Assembly (NCBI GenBank): GCA_009889515.1
Contig: WUQR01000068.1
Location: 1-64,000, forward strand
Source of the DNA: Nitrososphaerota archaeon
GTDB lineage: Archaea > Thermoproteota > Nitrososphaeria_A > Caldarchaeales > Calditenuaceae
Direction: 5' to 3'
Length of the DNA stretch: 64,000 nt
Shown: piece after piece, positions 1 through 9,876 of the stretch
How the letters are laid out: each line of letters opens with the position of its first letter
Position numbering within the stretch: the first letter of the stretch is position 1
Made by a program: the position numbers and the translations under genes
The notes under the pieces: model-generated
The model's database searches: none
What the model was told of the DNA's origin: nothing
Seen by the model: the letters and a program-made list of their open reading frames with translations, nothing else

Positions 1-3000
1 GATTCAGGCGTTTATCGTCTACTTTAGCCATAGGAGGTCCACCCTGTTATCTTTCAATTCCTTCTAGGATTCAGGTATTCCGAATTAATATTATATGACA
101 GGCAAATAGTTTTTCGCTTTCAATTCCTTCTAGGATTCAGGGGAAATCCCAGCTTTAAGCTGGATAAATGGGTTGAGGACCCCTTTCAATTCCTTCTAGG
201 ATTCAGGATAATATAGATAATATTGAGAAGCTGTTGGACGAGCCGCTTTCAATTCCTTCTAGGATTCAGGCTATATTCAGGATGGTCGTTTTGGAAAAAG
301 GCTAGTGATCTTTCAATTCCTTCTAGGATTCAGGGATAAGGGTTTGGTGGGTGATTATCAGCCCAGAGAGAGAACTTTCAATTCCTTCTAGGATTCAGGT
401 TACGAAATACGAAATTGATTGGCGGCGTGAAGGACTAGTTAACTTTCAATTCCTTCTAGGATTCAGGATAAGCTCCGGCGGCGTCCACTCTCCTATCGGC
501 GGCACACCTTTCAATTCCTTCTAGGATTCAGGTAGAAGCTCTGTGATATGGCGACCTTAGTTTTAGTTGACCGCTTTCAATTCCTTCTAGGATTCAGGGT
601 ATGGAGATGCATCGGTACATTGGTAAGAGCGCTATACCCCTTTCAATTCCTTCTAGGATTCAGGAGTACCGCAGCAATGTTTCGTAAGCTCTATGAGGAT
701 TTATTTCCCTTTCAATTCCTTCTAGGATTCAGGAGATACTTCAGCTGATAGAGAAGTGGCCGGGGATAATCTCCTTTCAATTCCTTCTAGGATTCAGGGG
801 TGGGGGGTGTGGCATGGCATGGAAAAACAAGCTAGACGAATCTTTCAATTCCTTCTAGGATTCAGGCTGGAAGAATGGGTTAAGGCTGAAAGGGCCCTCA
901 CACTGTTTCGGGACTTTCAATTCCTTCTAGGATTCAGGGTTAAGGGATTTGCTGACACGGGTACGGCTGACATCTTTCAATTCCTTCTAGGATTCAGGAG
1001 AGGCTCTGTCGCCGAGAGGGTTACTGGCGGAGTCGTGACCTTTCAATTCCTTCTAGGATTCAGGGTAGGCTTAGCTTTGTTAAGTGGATGCTTAATCTCA
1101 AAATCTTTCAATTCCTTCTAGGATTCAGGGTAAGCGTTTCCAGATTAGCTGGTTGATTGTTATGTCTGTCCCCTTTCAATTCCTTCTAGGATTCAGGAGA
1201 GAGAAGGGGCTATTGACAGGGATTCTAGAGCGTGTCTATCTTTCAATTCCTTCTAGGATTCAGGAACCGGTAGATGTACTTCATCCACCACTCAAGCGTA
1301 CGTCTTTCAATTCCTTCTAGGATTCAGGATCATCCTCAATAACCCGCAAGTCAGTCTTAATCTTATCACTTTCAATTCCTTCTAGGATTCAGGTCGGTAT
1401 TACAAGTGTAGATGTAGTGCTGCTTACCCGTTGCCTTTCAATTCCTTCTAGGATTCAGGTTAAGCGTGCCTGTAGGTGGAAAGGTAAAGCTTAGTGCAAT
1501 CTTTCAATTCCTTCTAGGATTCAGGGAAACTTGGCAGCCGTTCACCGGTGATGTCGGAGCTAGTCGCGCTTTCAATTCCTTCTAGGATTCAGGCTACCGC
1601 TACTACATCGTCTTGCAATCCTAAACCTCGTACTTTCAATTCCTTCTAGGATTCAGGGGTCGATATGGGCGATATACGCGAAGAGAGATCCAAAGAGTCT
1701 TTCAATTCCTTCTAGGATTCAGGAGCATCCACTTAACAAAACTAAGCCTACGCCTAAGCTCAACTTTCAATTCCTTCTAGGATTCAGGGCCGGGTATGCC
1801 TGCGGCGATTAGAATTCGCAGTTGTACCCTTTCAATTCCTTCTAGGATTCAGGAGAAAAAAGAGCAAAGCTTATATACCCACCGCCACCCTCTTCTCTTT
1901 CAATTCCTTCTAGGATTCAGGGCCCAGCACACGGGCCCGATGCCCCGCTGCACAGACCTGCTTTCAATTCCTTCTAGGATTCAGGTGCAGGCATTAATCG
2001 CTAGGCGGTAGAGCCATGCATAACATCTTTCAATTCCTTCTAGGATTCAGGATAGGAAAGTTAGGGCTTATGGAGTTGAAGCCTTGGTTTGACTTTCAAT
2101 TCCTTCTAGGATTCAGGAGTGCGTAAGCTTGTGGCTAGGGAGAAGCCACATGTTGACTTTCAATTCCTTCTAGGATTCAGGTTAAATCCAAAACCCAAAG
2201 TGATACCGCCGCTAGCCAAGGCTCTTTCAATTCCTTCTAGGATTCAGGTCTCGCTTGTGAACAATTCCACGAATTCATCCACTATGTCTTTCAATTCCTT
2301 CTAGGATTCAGGAGGGTGGCCCTGGCCGCTAGACAGTGTGCAGGGATTTTTTGCTTTCAATTCCTTCTAGGATTCAGGAGCATACACTCGCTCAGCCCTG
2401 CCTGGCTGTGGGTAGATCTTTCAATTCCTTCTAGGATTCAGGTAGCCAGACGCTTGTCATACCAAATGTAGTAGGCCACAGACTTTCAATTCCTTCTAGG
2501 ATTCAGGGACTGGCAGGTGTGACAGCTGTGACAGCTCAGGCGTTTTTGCTTTCAATTCCTTCTAGGATTCAGGGAGGTGGAGATGCCGGATGAACTAATA
2601 TCGACGTATAGCTTTCAATTCCTTCTAGGATTCAGGAGGTTTATTGGCGGCTCTACTATCGTCGAGTCCGGCCTACTTCTTTCAATTCCTTCTAGGATTC
2701 AGGGTGGGACTTGTATGACTTGAAGCTGAAGTTCGACTTGGAGACTTTCAATTCCTTCTAGGATTCAGGTTTCAAGCCTCCACGACTTCCTCGGATACAG
2801 GACTGGGACCTTTCAATTCCTTCTAGGATTCAGGTGATGGGGTCGCAAGTAGGCGAAACGGGGGAGGTGAGACGCCTTTCAATTCCTTCTAGGATTCAGG
2901 TGAACGTTTCAAACACCAAGCTACGCCGGAGCTGGTCTATCTCTTTCAATTCCTTCTAGGATTCAGGCAATATGTTCTCCGCCCGGCCCTCCTCTATCCC

Positions 3001-4190
3001 GAACCTCCTCTTTCAATTCCTTCTAGGATTCAGGTTAAGCGTGGAGGCGTATGGCGACCTAGACGAAATGACGGGCTTTCAATTCCTTCTAGGATTCAGG
3101 CGCAGGAGAAGAGCCTCCATTCACCCTGAAGATAAAGTATACTTTCAATTCCTTCTAGGATTCAGGGCATGGGCCAAGGCCGTATTCACGATAGACGACT
3201 TTAACTTTCAATTCCTTCTAGGATTCAGGGGGGAATGTATGGTTCATAGCTATGGACGACGACTTAAGCGTCTTTCAATTCCTTCTAGGATTCAGGATCG
3301 GTTACGCTCCCCCTTGAGCTTATCCTGCGTCTCTTTCAATTCCTTCTAGGATTCAGGAAATAACACGGAGTCGGGATAAGTAAACACTTAATAGCTTTCA
3401 ATTCCTTCTAGGATTCAGGGGAGAGCCTGAACCTGATGCTAGCCATGATGAAAGACTTTCAATTCCTTCTAGGATTCAGGATAGTGTTTCAAGGCGTCTT
3501 CATAGTCGTCATGAGTCTTTCAATTCCTTCTAGGATTCAGGGACGGGTAGAACAGCTCGAAGAACGCCTCCAAGCCGCCGACTTTCAATTCCTTCTAGGA
3601 TTCAGGCGGGGCGCTCGATTCAGACTGTCCACCCTGAATCCTAGAACTTTCAATTCCTTCTAGGATTCAGGTGTGTATGGGCTGCGGATTTATGGTGTTG
3701 GACAGACTAGTACTTTCAATTCCTTCTAGGATTCAGGCGCTTGCCGCAGCTCCGCCGGCCTAGCATGGTGAAAGTCTCTTTCAATTCCTTCTAGGATTCA
3801 GGAAAGGCTGAAAAGTACGGGTGGGAATTAGAGCAATGGTTTAGCTTTCAATTCCTTCTAGGATTCAGGACAACTATAACCGCCATGACTGCCGTGGTCG
3901 GGTCTGATCTTTCAATTCCTTCTAGGATTCAGGCCCCATACACTTTTGGTGATCTCCCAGCCTACACTCGGTCTTTCAATTCCTTCTAGGATTCAGGACA
4001 CCACCAAACCTAAACCCTCTACCTTTCTGATAAAACAACTTTCAATTCCTTCTAGGATTCAGGTCCTCAACGTTCCTGCAAATGAAGTCTGGCATATAAC
4101 CTTTCAATTCCTTCTAGGATTCAGGAGATAAAGTGTGATTGCGACTGTCATGCTGTTGAGCGTTTCTTTCAATTCCTTCTAGGATTCAGG
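1..4190 (-). CRISPR. CRISPR array, 64 complete 25-bp repeats plus one truncated
   Basis: A 25-bp repeat that begins CTTTCAATTCC and ends GGATTCAGG recurs from 51 to 4190, with an 8-nt remnant of another copy at 1-8, so the array continues left of the window. I counted 64 full copies and saw no variation among them, including both ends. Spacers are unique and run from about 35 to 47 nt, mostly 38-43. The reverse complement of the repeat ends in ATTGAAAG, the known crRNA 5' handle of Sulfolobales-type systems, so the precursor is read on the minus strand and the leader lies to the right of 4190. No cas gene is in the window, so the effector type is not shown here; repeat type suggests type I-A and/or III (inference). 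Confidence 0.98.
3607..3646 (-). other. CRISPR spacer 9 containing an inverted piece of the repeat
   Basis: This is the ninth spacer counted from the leader side. Its last 14 bases on the plus strand (3633-3646, CCTGAATCCTAGAA) are the exact reverse complement of the last 14 bases of the array's repeat. With the following repeat (3647-3671) it forms a perfect 14-bp stem closed by an 11-nt loop. In the crRNA these 14 nt are the 5' end of the guide, the seed side. The other 26 nt match no other spacer that I can see in this window. Confidence 0.95.
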
Positions 4191-4330
4191 TGAAGCTATT
4201 TATTTTGGTTGTGTGGTTCTATTTAAGTTTGACTTGTGTTTTAGTGGTAGGTACGGCTGTTTTTGCTCATCGCGGCTGTTTTCCGGCTTTCCATATTTCA
4301 GGACCCCCTCTGGAGTGCCCTACTTTATAT
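4191..4330 (-). promoter_or_regulatory. CRISPR leader with candidate promoter
   Basis: The region right of the last repeat is AT-richer than its surroundings and holds no credible gene. On the minus strand it carries AAACTTAAATAG (about 4214-4225), a good archaeal BRE/TATA match whose centre lies about 28 nt from the first repeat at 4190, so transcription would begin near the leader-repeat junction. A second TATA-like stretch, TATATAAA on the minus strand near 4325-4332, lies further upstream. Orientation agrees with the ATTGAAAG handle. Short ORFs across this stretch look spurious. Confidence 0.7.
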
Positions 4331-4512
4331 AGGGCTCCTGAAGAAGTCTTGGAAGCTATCTATCGTGGCAGGGTCCACTCCTTCGTGGGAAGTACTTTTC
4401 TTCCAAAAACACCTATGGCAGAGACTTCATCAACCACTCTTAGTGTAAGAACCTCTGCGTTGGGCTCCCAAACTAATTTACTACTCATTTCCATATCATA
4501 TAGATATAGATA

Positions 4513-5357
4513 ATGGATGTTATTATAAGCGCTCCTCCAGCCAAGACATTAGTAATAAGAGCGTCTCTTGGTTCAGGAATTAGATATCGATTAAGACTAG
4601 AGTATGTTCCACCACCCACCATCAAGCAGCCAACAGAGAAGCCAAAGGTAATAAGCGTTGAAGTGTCAGAGAAGTCGGTGGAGGCCGAGGTTTGGGGTGA
4701 AAGCCATGAGAAATTGTCTCGGAATGGTAAATATAGAATACGTCCGCTCCAGATATGCTTGGGAAAAGCCCTCAGAAGAGGGCCGCCAAAACCAATTCCG
4801 AAAAAAGGTAGGAAGCTTGAAGTGAGTGCACGATCAAAGACACTCTATCAGCTTTTACAAAAACCTATAGACATTGAGAGGCTAGGACGGTTCATAGAGC
4901 ACTGCGAGGACTGCAAGAGGAGTTTTCTGAGAGGATTCTTCGATAGCGAGGGTTCTGTGAATAAGGGAAATGGGGTAATTACTTGCTTTAATACAAATAC
5001 TAGGCTTCTCAAATATGTCCAGAGACTTCTCCGGTTCTAGGTATCAGAACAACCGGACCGCAACTCATGAAGAAGAAAGGGACAACCTCTACAATATTTG
5101 GGAGAATATTCATAAGTAAAAAGAATGTATACTACATCACAATAATGGTGAGAGACGTACTAAAATTCTATCAACTGGTCTGGTTCACTATAAGGCGAAA
5201 GCAACAACTCCTCGAGGAATATCTCAGGAGACGCGGGCTACTAAAGGAGAAGCCGCCTAACCAATTCTCACCCAATTATTTCTCCCCTAAAATCTCAACA
5301 CACTCATCACATATAAAACTCTCCCCCAGCCTGGCGGGGGCTCGAGAATCATCCTAA
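4513..5357 (+). pseudogene. frameshifted LAGLIDADG homing endonuclease relic
   Basis: From about 4700 onward the translation parallels the intact endonuclease at 31676-32764: RGPPKP, SKTLYQLLQKP, the second LAGLIDADG motif FLRGFFDSEGSV, then after a one-base frameshift near 5033 the tail with LGIRTTGP and FTIRRKQQ. The first LAGLIDADG motif region is missing or scrambled, and the first 60 or so residues do not resemble the intact copy. Nucleotide identity is very high around the second motif, which points to a fairly recent duplication. It lies between the CRISPR leader and mptA, whose 3' end it touches. Probably non-functional. Confidence 0.85.
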
Positions 5358-6277
5358 ACCTTATCCCTGAGGCTCTTCCTTATCTCGCCTAGGGTTGCTG
5401 AGAGCCGCGCCTCGAGGTCGTAGCTGTGAATACTCTCGATACTCCTGACATGGACCGTGAGCAACGTCTTGTCGTCAAGCGAGGAGTATCTCTGGGATAT
5501 CTGGGCAGCTACGAGCCTAGCCACGTCCTCGACGAAGAGCGGGTTGCTAAGCGCCTTCAAGACAACCCTACCCTCATCAATCCTCTTCAAGACCTCATAG
5601 GATGGAGCGCTCATACACCCTTTCACGAGGTCGGCGAGATCCAGAAGGTCTATGGTCTCACCGTCGACTAGGAAGAGCCTCACAGAGGCCATGGTCCTCT
5701 GCATGTGAGTCCCAACTATGTTATCGTCGCCGATGATGGAGTTTTTCTCCCACTCTGCGAGGGTCTTCACTGTCTGCTGTGCGCATGGGCATGCTGTGAT
5801 TCCGCTCACCGTGACGCCTATCCCCCTCCGCGTCTTCACCTTTCCCTCGAGTCTCTCGGCCTCTGCGTAGGCCCAGACGGGTATGACCTCGTAGGCCTCA
5901 ACCATGCTTGTGGGCGTCTTGGATATTCTGAACACCTCGCCCCTCAGCTCGCAGCTTGAGTGGGTGGAGTATTCGTGCCTGGCTAGGAGCTCCTCGGCGA
6001 CACGCGCGCAGACGTCCTCAAGCCTCTGCCCCGAGAATGTTGACTGGTTCACAATCTTAAACACAGACTCGTAGCTCCTGCTCGCGTGTATTCCCCTCTG
6101 ACTCTTTGGCAGGTCGACATAGACCTTGAGTAGCGGCCTCTGGACAACAACTACACCGTCGCCGAAGTGGACGCTGGCGTATGGGACTCGTATACCCACG
6201 AGCCCGACCTTCTTGACCCTTATAGGCACCTTCGCGGGCTCTGACTGAATATCTGGCAGAACTGGGCGATTACTCAA
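5354..6277 (-). CDS. mptA: GTP cyclohydrolase MptA (FolE2-like, archaeal type)
   Basis: A 307-residue protein of the MptA/FolE2 tunnelling-fold family, which converts GTP to a cyclic phosphate of 7,8-dihydroneopterin as the first step of archaeal pterin (methanopterin, tetrahydrofolate analogue) synthesis. The family Cys motif is visible as ITACPCAQQ around residue 160, and the N-terminus has the usual VGIRVPY strand. The start is TTG at 6277; a minus-strand TATA box (ATTTATAC, about 6309-6316) sits roughly 26-30 nt before the expected transcription start. It is convergent with the endonuclease relic and transcribed in the same direction as asnS. A pterin dehydratase gene lies at 22262. Confidence 0.9.
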   Translation of the reverse strand: MSNRPVLPDIQSEPAKVPIRVKKVGLVGIRVPYASVHFGDGVVVVQRPLLKVYVDLPKSQRGIHASRSYESVFKIVNQSTFSGQRLEDVCARVAEELLARHEYSTHSSCELRGEVFRISKTPTSMVEAYEVIPVWAYAEAERLEGKVKTRRGIGVTVSGITACPCAQQTVKTLAEWEKNSIIGDDNIVGTHMQRTMASVRLFLVDGETIDLLDLADLVKGCMSAPSYEVLKRIDEGRVVLKALSNPLFVEDVARLVAAQISQRYSSLDDKTLLTVHVRSIESIHSYDLEARLSATLGEIRKSLRDKV

Positions 6278-6365
6278 CTTTTAGTTCCTATGTCTGTCCA
6301 TGGACCCCCGTATAAATACCATTCACATCAAGCCGCCCCACGTAATCTTGGCTCGGGGGCACCTT

Positions 6366-7652
6366 TTACGGCTGGACCCTTGTGGGTGTTCTGGGGAAGG
6401 GGGCGGCCATTCTGACGTGTGGCAGGTCGAGAATCCATTTGAGGACCCTCTCGACGCCCATCCCGAAGCCGGCGTGTGGGACCGAGCCATACTTCCTGAG
6501 GTCGAGGTACCAAGAGTAGTCCTCTGGCCTGAGGCCCTCCTCCAGTATCCTGCTCCTCAGCTCCTCGTAGTCGTCAATCCTCACACCGCTCCCCACAATT
6601 TCACCATTCCCCCGCGGCGCCAAGAGGTCTGCGCTCAGCGTAACCTCCCTGTTTGCGGGGTCCGGCTTGTGGTAGAAGGCCTTAAGCTTTTTCGGGAAGT
6701 GCGTGAGGAAGACGGGCTTATCGAACTCGCTGGATATTATCCTCTCCTCGTCGGCGCCTATGTCTATGCCCCACTCGGCGTCTACCCCATGCCTCCTTAA
6801 AATGTCCAAGGCCTCTGCATAGGTTATCCTCGGGAAGGGCCCCTCAACTTCTTCGGTCCTTATGCTCCTACCGAGAATCTTTAGCTCTCTCTTCGAGAGC
6901 TCGTCGACGCGCAGCACCACGTATCTTACCAGCTCCTCTATAGTCTTGAGAAGGTCCTCGAAACCAGCGTAGGCCATCTCGGCCTCGACGTGCCAGAACT
7001 CTGTGAGGTGGCGGGTGGTGCGGCTCTTCTCAGCCCTAAAGCTGGGCTGGACGCTGTAAACCTTCTCCAGAGAGTAGATGGCTGCCTCTTGGTAGAATTG
7101 GACGCTCTGTGTAAGGTAGACCTTCTTGCCGAAGTAGTTTACCTCGAAGAGTGTCGCTCCACCCTCTACAGCGGCTGTGACTAGGGTGGGGCAGTCGATC
7201 TCGACAAACCCTCTAGACCTGAAGAACTCGTGGACCGCCCATATCAGGTTTGACCTAATCCTCATAACCGCAGTAACCCTCGGACTCCTCAGATAGAGGT
7301 GTCTGTTGTCGTAGAGGACTCTGGCTGTGACGCCTTTTCTTATCGGGAAGTCGTCGAGCGACTGGCCTATCGTCTTGAAGTATGTGCAGCGGACCTCCAC
7401 GCCCCCAGGCGCGCGCGGGTCGTGGGCGACGGTGCCGCGGAGAATTACTGAGGATTCGCGGCCGGCCCTGCTTGCCTCCTCGAAGCTCTCGGGGCCAACC
7501 CTGCTGGCGTTGACTGCTACCTGTATGACTCCTGTCGAGTCGCGAAGGTCGATGAAGAGGAGACGACCGTGGGATCTCTTCCTCCATACCCAGCCCCTAA
7601 GCTCGACCTCCTCGCCCTCAGGTGCGTCAAAGACCTCCCTAACACTCCTCAA
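6366..7652 (-). CDS. asnS: asparaginyl-tRNA synthetase (archaeal class IIb)
   Basis: A 428-residue class IIb synthetase: N-terminal OB-fold anticodon-binding domain (about residues 15-100, ELRGWVWRKR) followed by the catalytic core. Motif 2 reads FRAEKSRTTRHLTEF and motif 3 ends GFGMGVERVLKWI. The signature GGATLFEVNYFGKKVYLTQS is typical of AsnRS, where archaeal AspRS has GGTELF. It charges tRNA-Asn in the cytoplasm. The start is TTG at 7652, with minus-strand TATA (ATGTATAATT, about 7682-7692). A nondiscriminating AspRS is the alternative, but the motif favours AsnRS. Confidence 0.9.
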   Translation of the reverse strand: MRSVREVFDAPEGEEVELRGWVWRKRSHGRLLFIDLRDSTGVIQVAVNASRVGPESFEEASRAGRESSVILRGTVAHDPRAPGGVEVRCTYFKTIGQSLDDFPIRKGVTARVLYDNRHLYLRSPRVTAVMRIRSNLIWAVHEFFRSRGFVEIDCPTLVTAAVEGGATLFEVNYFGKKVYLTQSVQFYQEAAIYSLEKVYSVQPSFRAEKSRTTRHLTEFWHVEAEMAYAGFEDLLKTIEELVRYVVLRVDELSKRELKILGRSIRTEEVEGPFPRITYAEALDILRRHGVDAEWGIDIGADEERIISSEFDKPVFLTHFPKKLKAFYHKPDPANREVTLSADLLAPRGNGEIVGSGVRIDDYEELRSRILEEGLRPEDYSWYLDLRKYGSVPHAGFGMGVERVLKWILDLPHVRMAAPFPRTPTRVQP

Positions 7653-7692
7653 CCCAGACCATCATAGCGTGTGGGAGACCAATTATACATAG

Positions 7693-8349
7693 TTATGTCT
7701 GGCTTGTGGGTTGTGTTCTTGTCTCTGAGCCTGCCTCGTATGTGCCGAGCAGTATCATGGTTAGGGCGACAAGCTGGGCTGTGTGGCCGAGGATGTAGTA
7801 TAGAACGTTCAGGGGGGTTAGGAAGAAGAAGACATGGCTTAGGAGGAGTGCTAGGAACCCGGTAAATATTTCTCCAGACCCTCTCGGCCTCCCGCTGGCC
7901 CAGTTGTGGGCTGTCTCCACTACCACGTAGACCAGTAGCCCCGCAGAGATGATCTCGAAAAGGGGGTTGTAGATGGTGAGCAGCAGGGGGGAGAGGGCCT
8001 GCACAGCTTGGGTGGGCCTGAGCCTAGACGCGGCGTAGGCGGCCATGAAGATGACATAGGCGACGACCCTGACCACCGAGTAGATGACCTCTACAGTGAT
8101 AAGGCCTAGGACTGGGTAGAGTAGAGACCTGCCTAGAGGCCCGGCCACCGCGACCACAAACCCTACCACCGCGACCCTGAAGAGCATGGCTGCCGACATG
8201 AAGGCGAACCCCACTCCGAGGAGAAGGAAGCCCCTAGAGCCGAGAATCCTGTAGGCCCTGAAGGACTGCACAGCTATGAAGATTCCTATCAATAGGCTTA
8301 TGGCCTCAAAGACCACGTCGATTCTCAGGAGCGAGAGTATGCCTAACAA
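7693..8349 (-). CDS. polytopic membrane protein, unknown
   Basis: A 218-residue protein that is almost all hydrophobic, with about six or seven predicted membrane segments (for example around residues 10-28, 38-58, 60-80, 85-105, 125-145 and 155-200). The only charged stretches are short loops such as RAYRILGSRG and SGRPRGSGE. I recognise no catalytic motif. The layout resembles the 7-TM sensor-like membrane proteins that are common in archaea. It lies 40 bp from asnS on the same strand but has its own upstream gap, so an operon is uncertain. Confidence 0.7.
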   Translation of the reverse strand: MLGILSLLRIDVVFEAISLLIGIFIAVQSFRAYRILGSRGFLLLGVGFAFMSAAMLFRVAVVGFVVAVAGPLGRSLLYPVLGLITVEVIYSVVRVVAYVIFMAAYAASRLRPTQAVQALSPLLLTIYNPLFEIISAGLLVYVVVETAHNWASGRPRGSGEIFTGFLALLLSHVFFFLTPLNVLYYILGHTAQLVALTMILLGTYEAGSETRTQPTSQT

Positions 8350-8403
8350 CCGCTAAACCCTAATGGGGGTGGGAGAAAAAATACGTATAGTCTTGCGGCA
8401 TTC

Positions 8404-8988
8404 CTAGGCGTTTCCCGTGTAGGAGGTTTCTGGTGCTGGGCCGCCCCCGCGGAGATGAGGTCTTGCCGCGTATGCGTGGAGCCCGGTGGTCTGGTCTATT
8501 AGCTCTTTGAGGAGGTAGAAGCTTCTCTGGGAGCCGTCCTGCCTCGTCATCGTCACTCTATAGACGATTAGCTGGACTTGGTCGCCACTATTGAGCTTAT
8601 CCTCGAAGGCGAGCCTGATTGTGCTTACCGACTTGTTGTCAACTAGCAGCCACATGGGAGTCTTAACCAAGACCCTGTCTGCTCCCGTCTCGATGACTAG
8701 GTAGCCCCTGTCCAGCTCGACAAGCCTCCCGGAGAGCTGGACCTCCTCGGTTGATACTGTGAAGTTGGGAGGTGGTCCACGCCCCCACCCTCTATGGTGC
8801 ATCGATTGTGGACCCATGCCACCATGCATCGCGTTGACCCCTAGGCATGAGGACCACTGACAGCCAAGGCCAGCTCCCGGCGCTGCCTGGGCGTAGACGT
8901 TGGGCGGCTGATACAGCAGTATCGCCGCGACCAGCAGACTCGCAACACCCACAGCGACTACAGCCGATATCTTAAACCCACGATTCAT
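8404..8988 (-). CDS. secreted protein with signal peptide, unknown
   Basis: A 194-residue protein. Residues 1-34 form a signal peptide or N-terminal anchor (MNRGFKISAVVAVGVASLLV followed by a hydrophobic run ending AQA). A Cys/Met/His-rich low-complexity segment follows (CQWSSCLGVNAMHGGMGPQSMHH), suggestive of metal binding. The rest (about 80-170) is a beta-rich domain with VQLSGRLVELDRGYLVIETG, like small OB or DUF5666-type domains. No catalytic residues are recognisable. It is transcribed in the same direction as the membrane protein gene downstream, 54 bp away. Confidence 0.7.
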   Translation of the reverse strand: MNRGFKISAVVAVGVASLLVAAILLYQPPNVYAQAAPGAGLGCQWSSCLGVNAMHGGMGPQSMHHRGWGRGPPPNFTVSTEEVQLSGRLVELDRGYLVIETGADRVLVKTPMWLLVDNKSVSTIRLAFEDKLNSGDQVQLIVYRVTMTRQDGSQRSFYLLKELIDQTTGLHAYAARPHLRGGGPAPETSYTGNA

Positions 8989-9045
8989 ACAGCCCTCAAC
9001 ACAGTATACAGGACAGGCGTGATAAAAGCCACATGTACGAATCGT

Positions 9046-9876
9046 CTAACGCGGCCTCTTGGCCCCCTTGCCGGACTCAGCGAACCTCAGCAGGTTTACG
9101 AGAATCGCGATATCTGTGCGAGGTATCCTTAGACTTCCCGAGCCCTCTGCCTCGAGCTGTGCATAGCCCTTAGCAAGCCTCAGCCTGTAGCCTGTGTTGC
9201 CGCGGCACTCGTAGACTTCCTCTCGGGTTAGGGGGTCTGAGTAGATGAGGCGGGGCCTGGAGGCGATTATCCTAGCCAGCGCTTCTTCTGGTCCGAGAGG
9301 GCCGTAGAGCTCTATCAGCCTCCGAACCTCGCGAGAGGATAGAGCATTCTCTCTCGCTAGCTCTACGACGCGACCCTTGTCCTCCTCCGGCAGGTCCGAT
9401 GCGGCCACGATGGACTTTGCACTGATGCTCAAGCCCTCCTCGCGAACCCTCCCAGCCCTCTCCAACTCGTAGTACCAGGCCCTGCTTATCCCGAAGTGTC
9501 TGCAGGCCTCCTCGACACTCTTGAATACCTCCCGCTGGATCATCAGGTCTATGTAGTTTAGGAGCTCTTCGGGCGTCAGGTCTTCTTGGCTCAGGTGTAT
9601 TGAAAAGGCTATCTTCATCGCCTCCTCCTCGGATACCTCGTAGACTATTGCTGGGACCTCCTGGAGGCCCGCCCTCCTCGCCGCCTCTAGTCTGCGGGAG
9701 CCGTCAAGGACCTCGTACCTGCCATGCGCGCTGTTCCACCAGAGGATTAGGGGCTGCGTGACCCCCATTTGTCTGATGGACGTGGTGAGGGCTTCGAGCC
9801 GCTCCCTATCCACCACCTGCCTCGGGTTTATCGGGGTTTTATGGATCTGGCTGAGGGGGATTGGGGCTACTTTCAT
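9046..9876 (-). CDS. ParB-like partition protein
   Basis: A 276-residue ParB/Spo0J-family protein. The N-terminal ParB/sulfiredoxin-like domain (about 1-95) has NPRQV and the phosphate-binding box as GSRRLEAA (GERR in most ParBs). An HTH follows at about 115-145 (EEACRHFGISRAWYYELERAG), then a second helical domain. The C-terminus (190-276) is unusual and may dimerise. Its role would be DNA segregation with the ParA at 12428, although about 2.5 kb of other genes lies between them. A 4-nt ATGA overlap with the upstream small gene shows translational coupling. Confidence 0.85.
   Translation of the reverse strand: MKVAPIPLSQIHKTPINPRQVVDRERLEALTTSIRQMGVTQPLILWWNSAHGRYEVLDGSRRLEAARRAGLQEVPAIVYEVSEEEAMKIAFSIHLSQEDLTPEELLNYIDLMIQREVFKSVEEACRHFGISRAWYYELERAGRVREEGLSISAKSIVAASDLPEEDKGRVVELARENALSSREVRRLIELYGPLGPEEALARIIASRPRLIYSDPLTREEVYECRGNTGYRLRLAKGYAQLEAEGSGSLRIPRTDIAILVNLLRFAESGKGAKRPR

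Noticed and set aside
548-4131. Chain of open frames with repeated FQFLLGFR or LSIPSRIQ peptides
   Set aside because: These are translations of the CRISPR repeat; the frames exist only because the repeat lacks stops.
4190-4513. Plus-strand ORF of 107 codons right after the array
   Set aside because: It lies in the CRISPR leader, has no recognisable domain, and the leader promoter signals run on the other strand.
6300-6800. Plus-strand 166-codon ORF over asnS
   Set aside because: It is antisense to conserved class IIb synthetase motifs and has no own signature.
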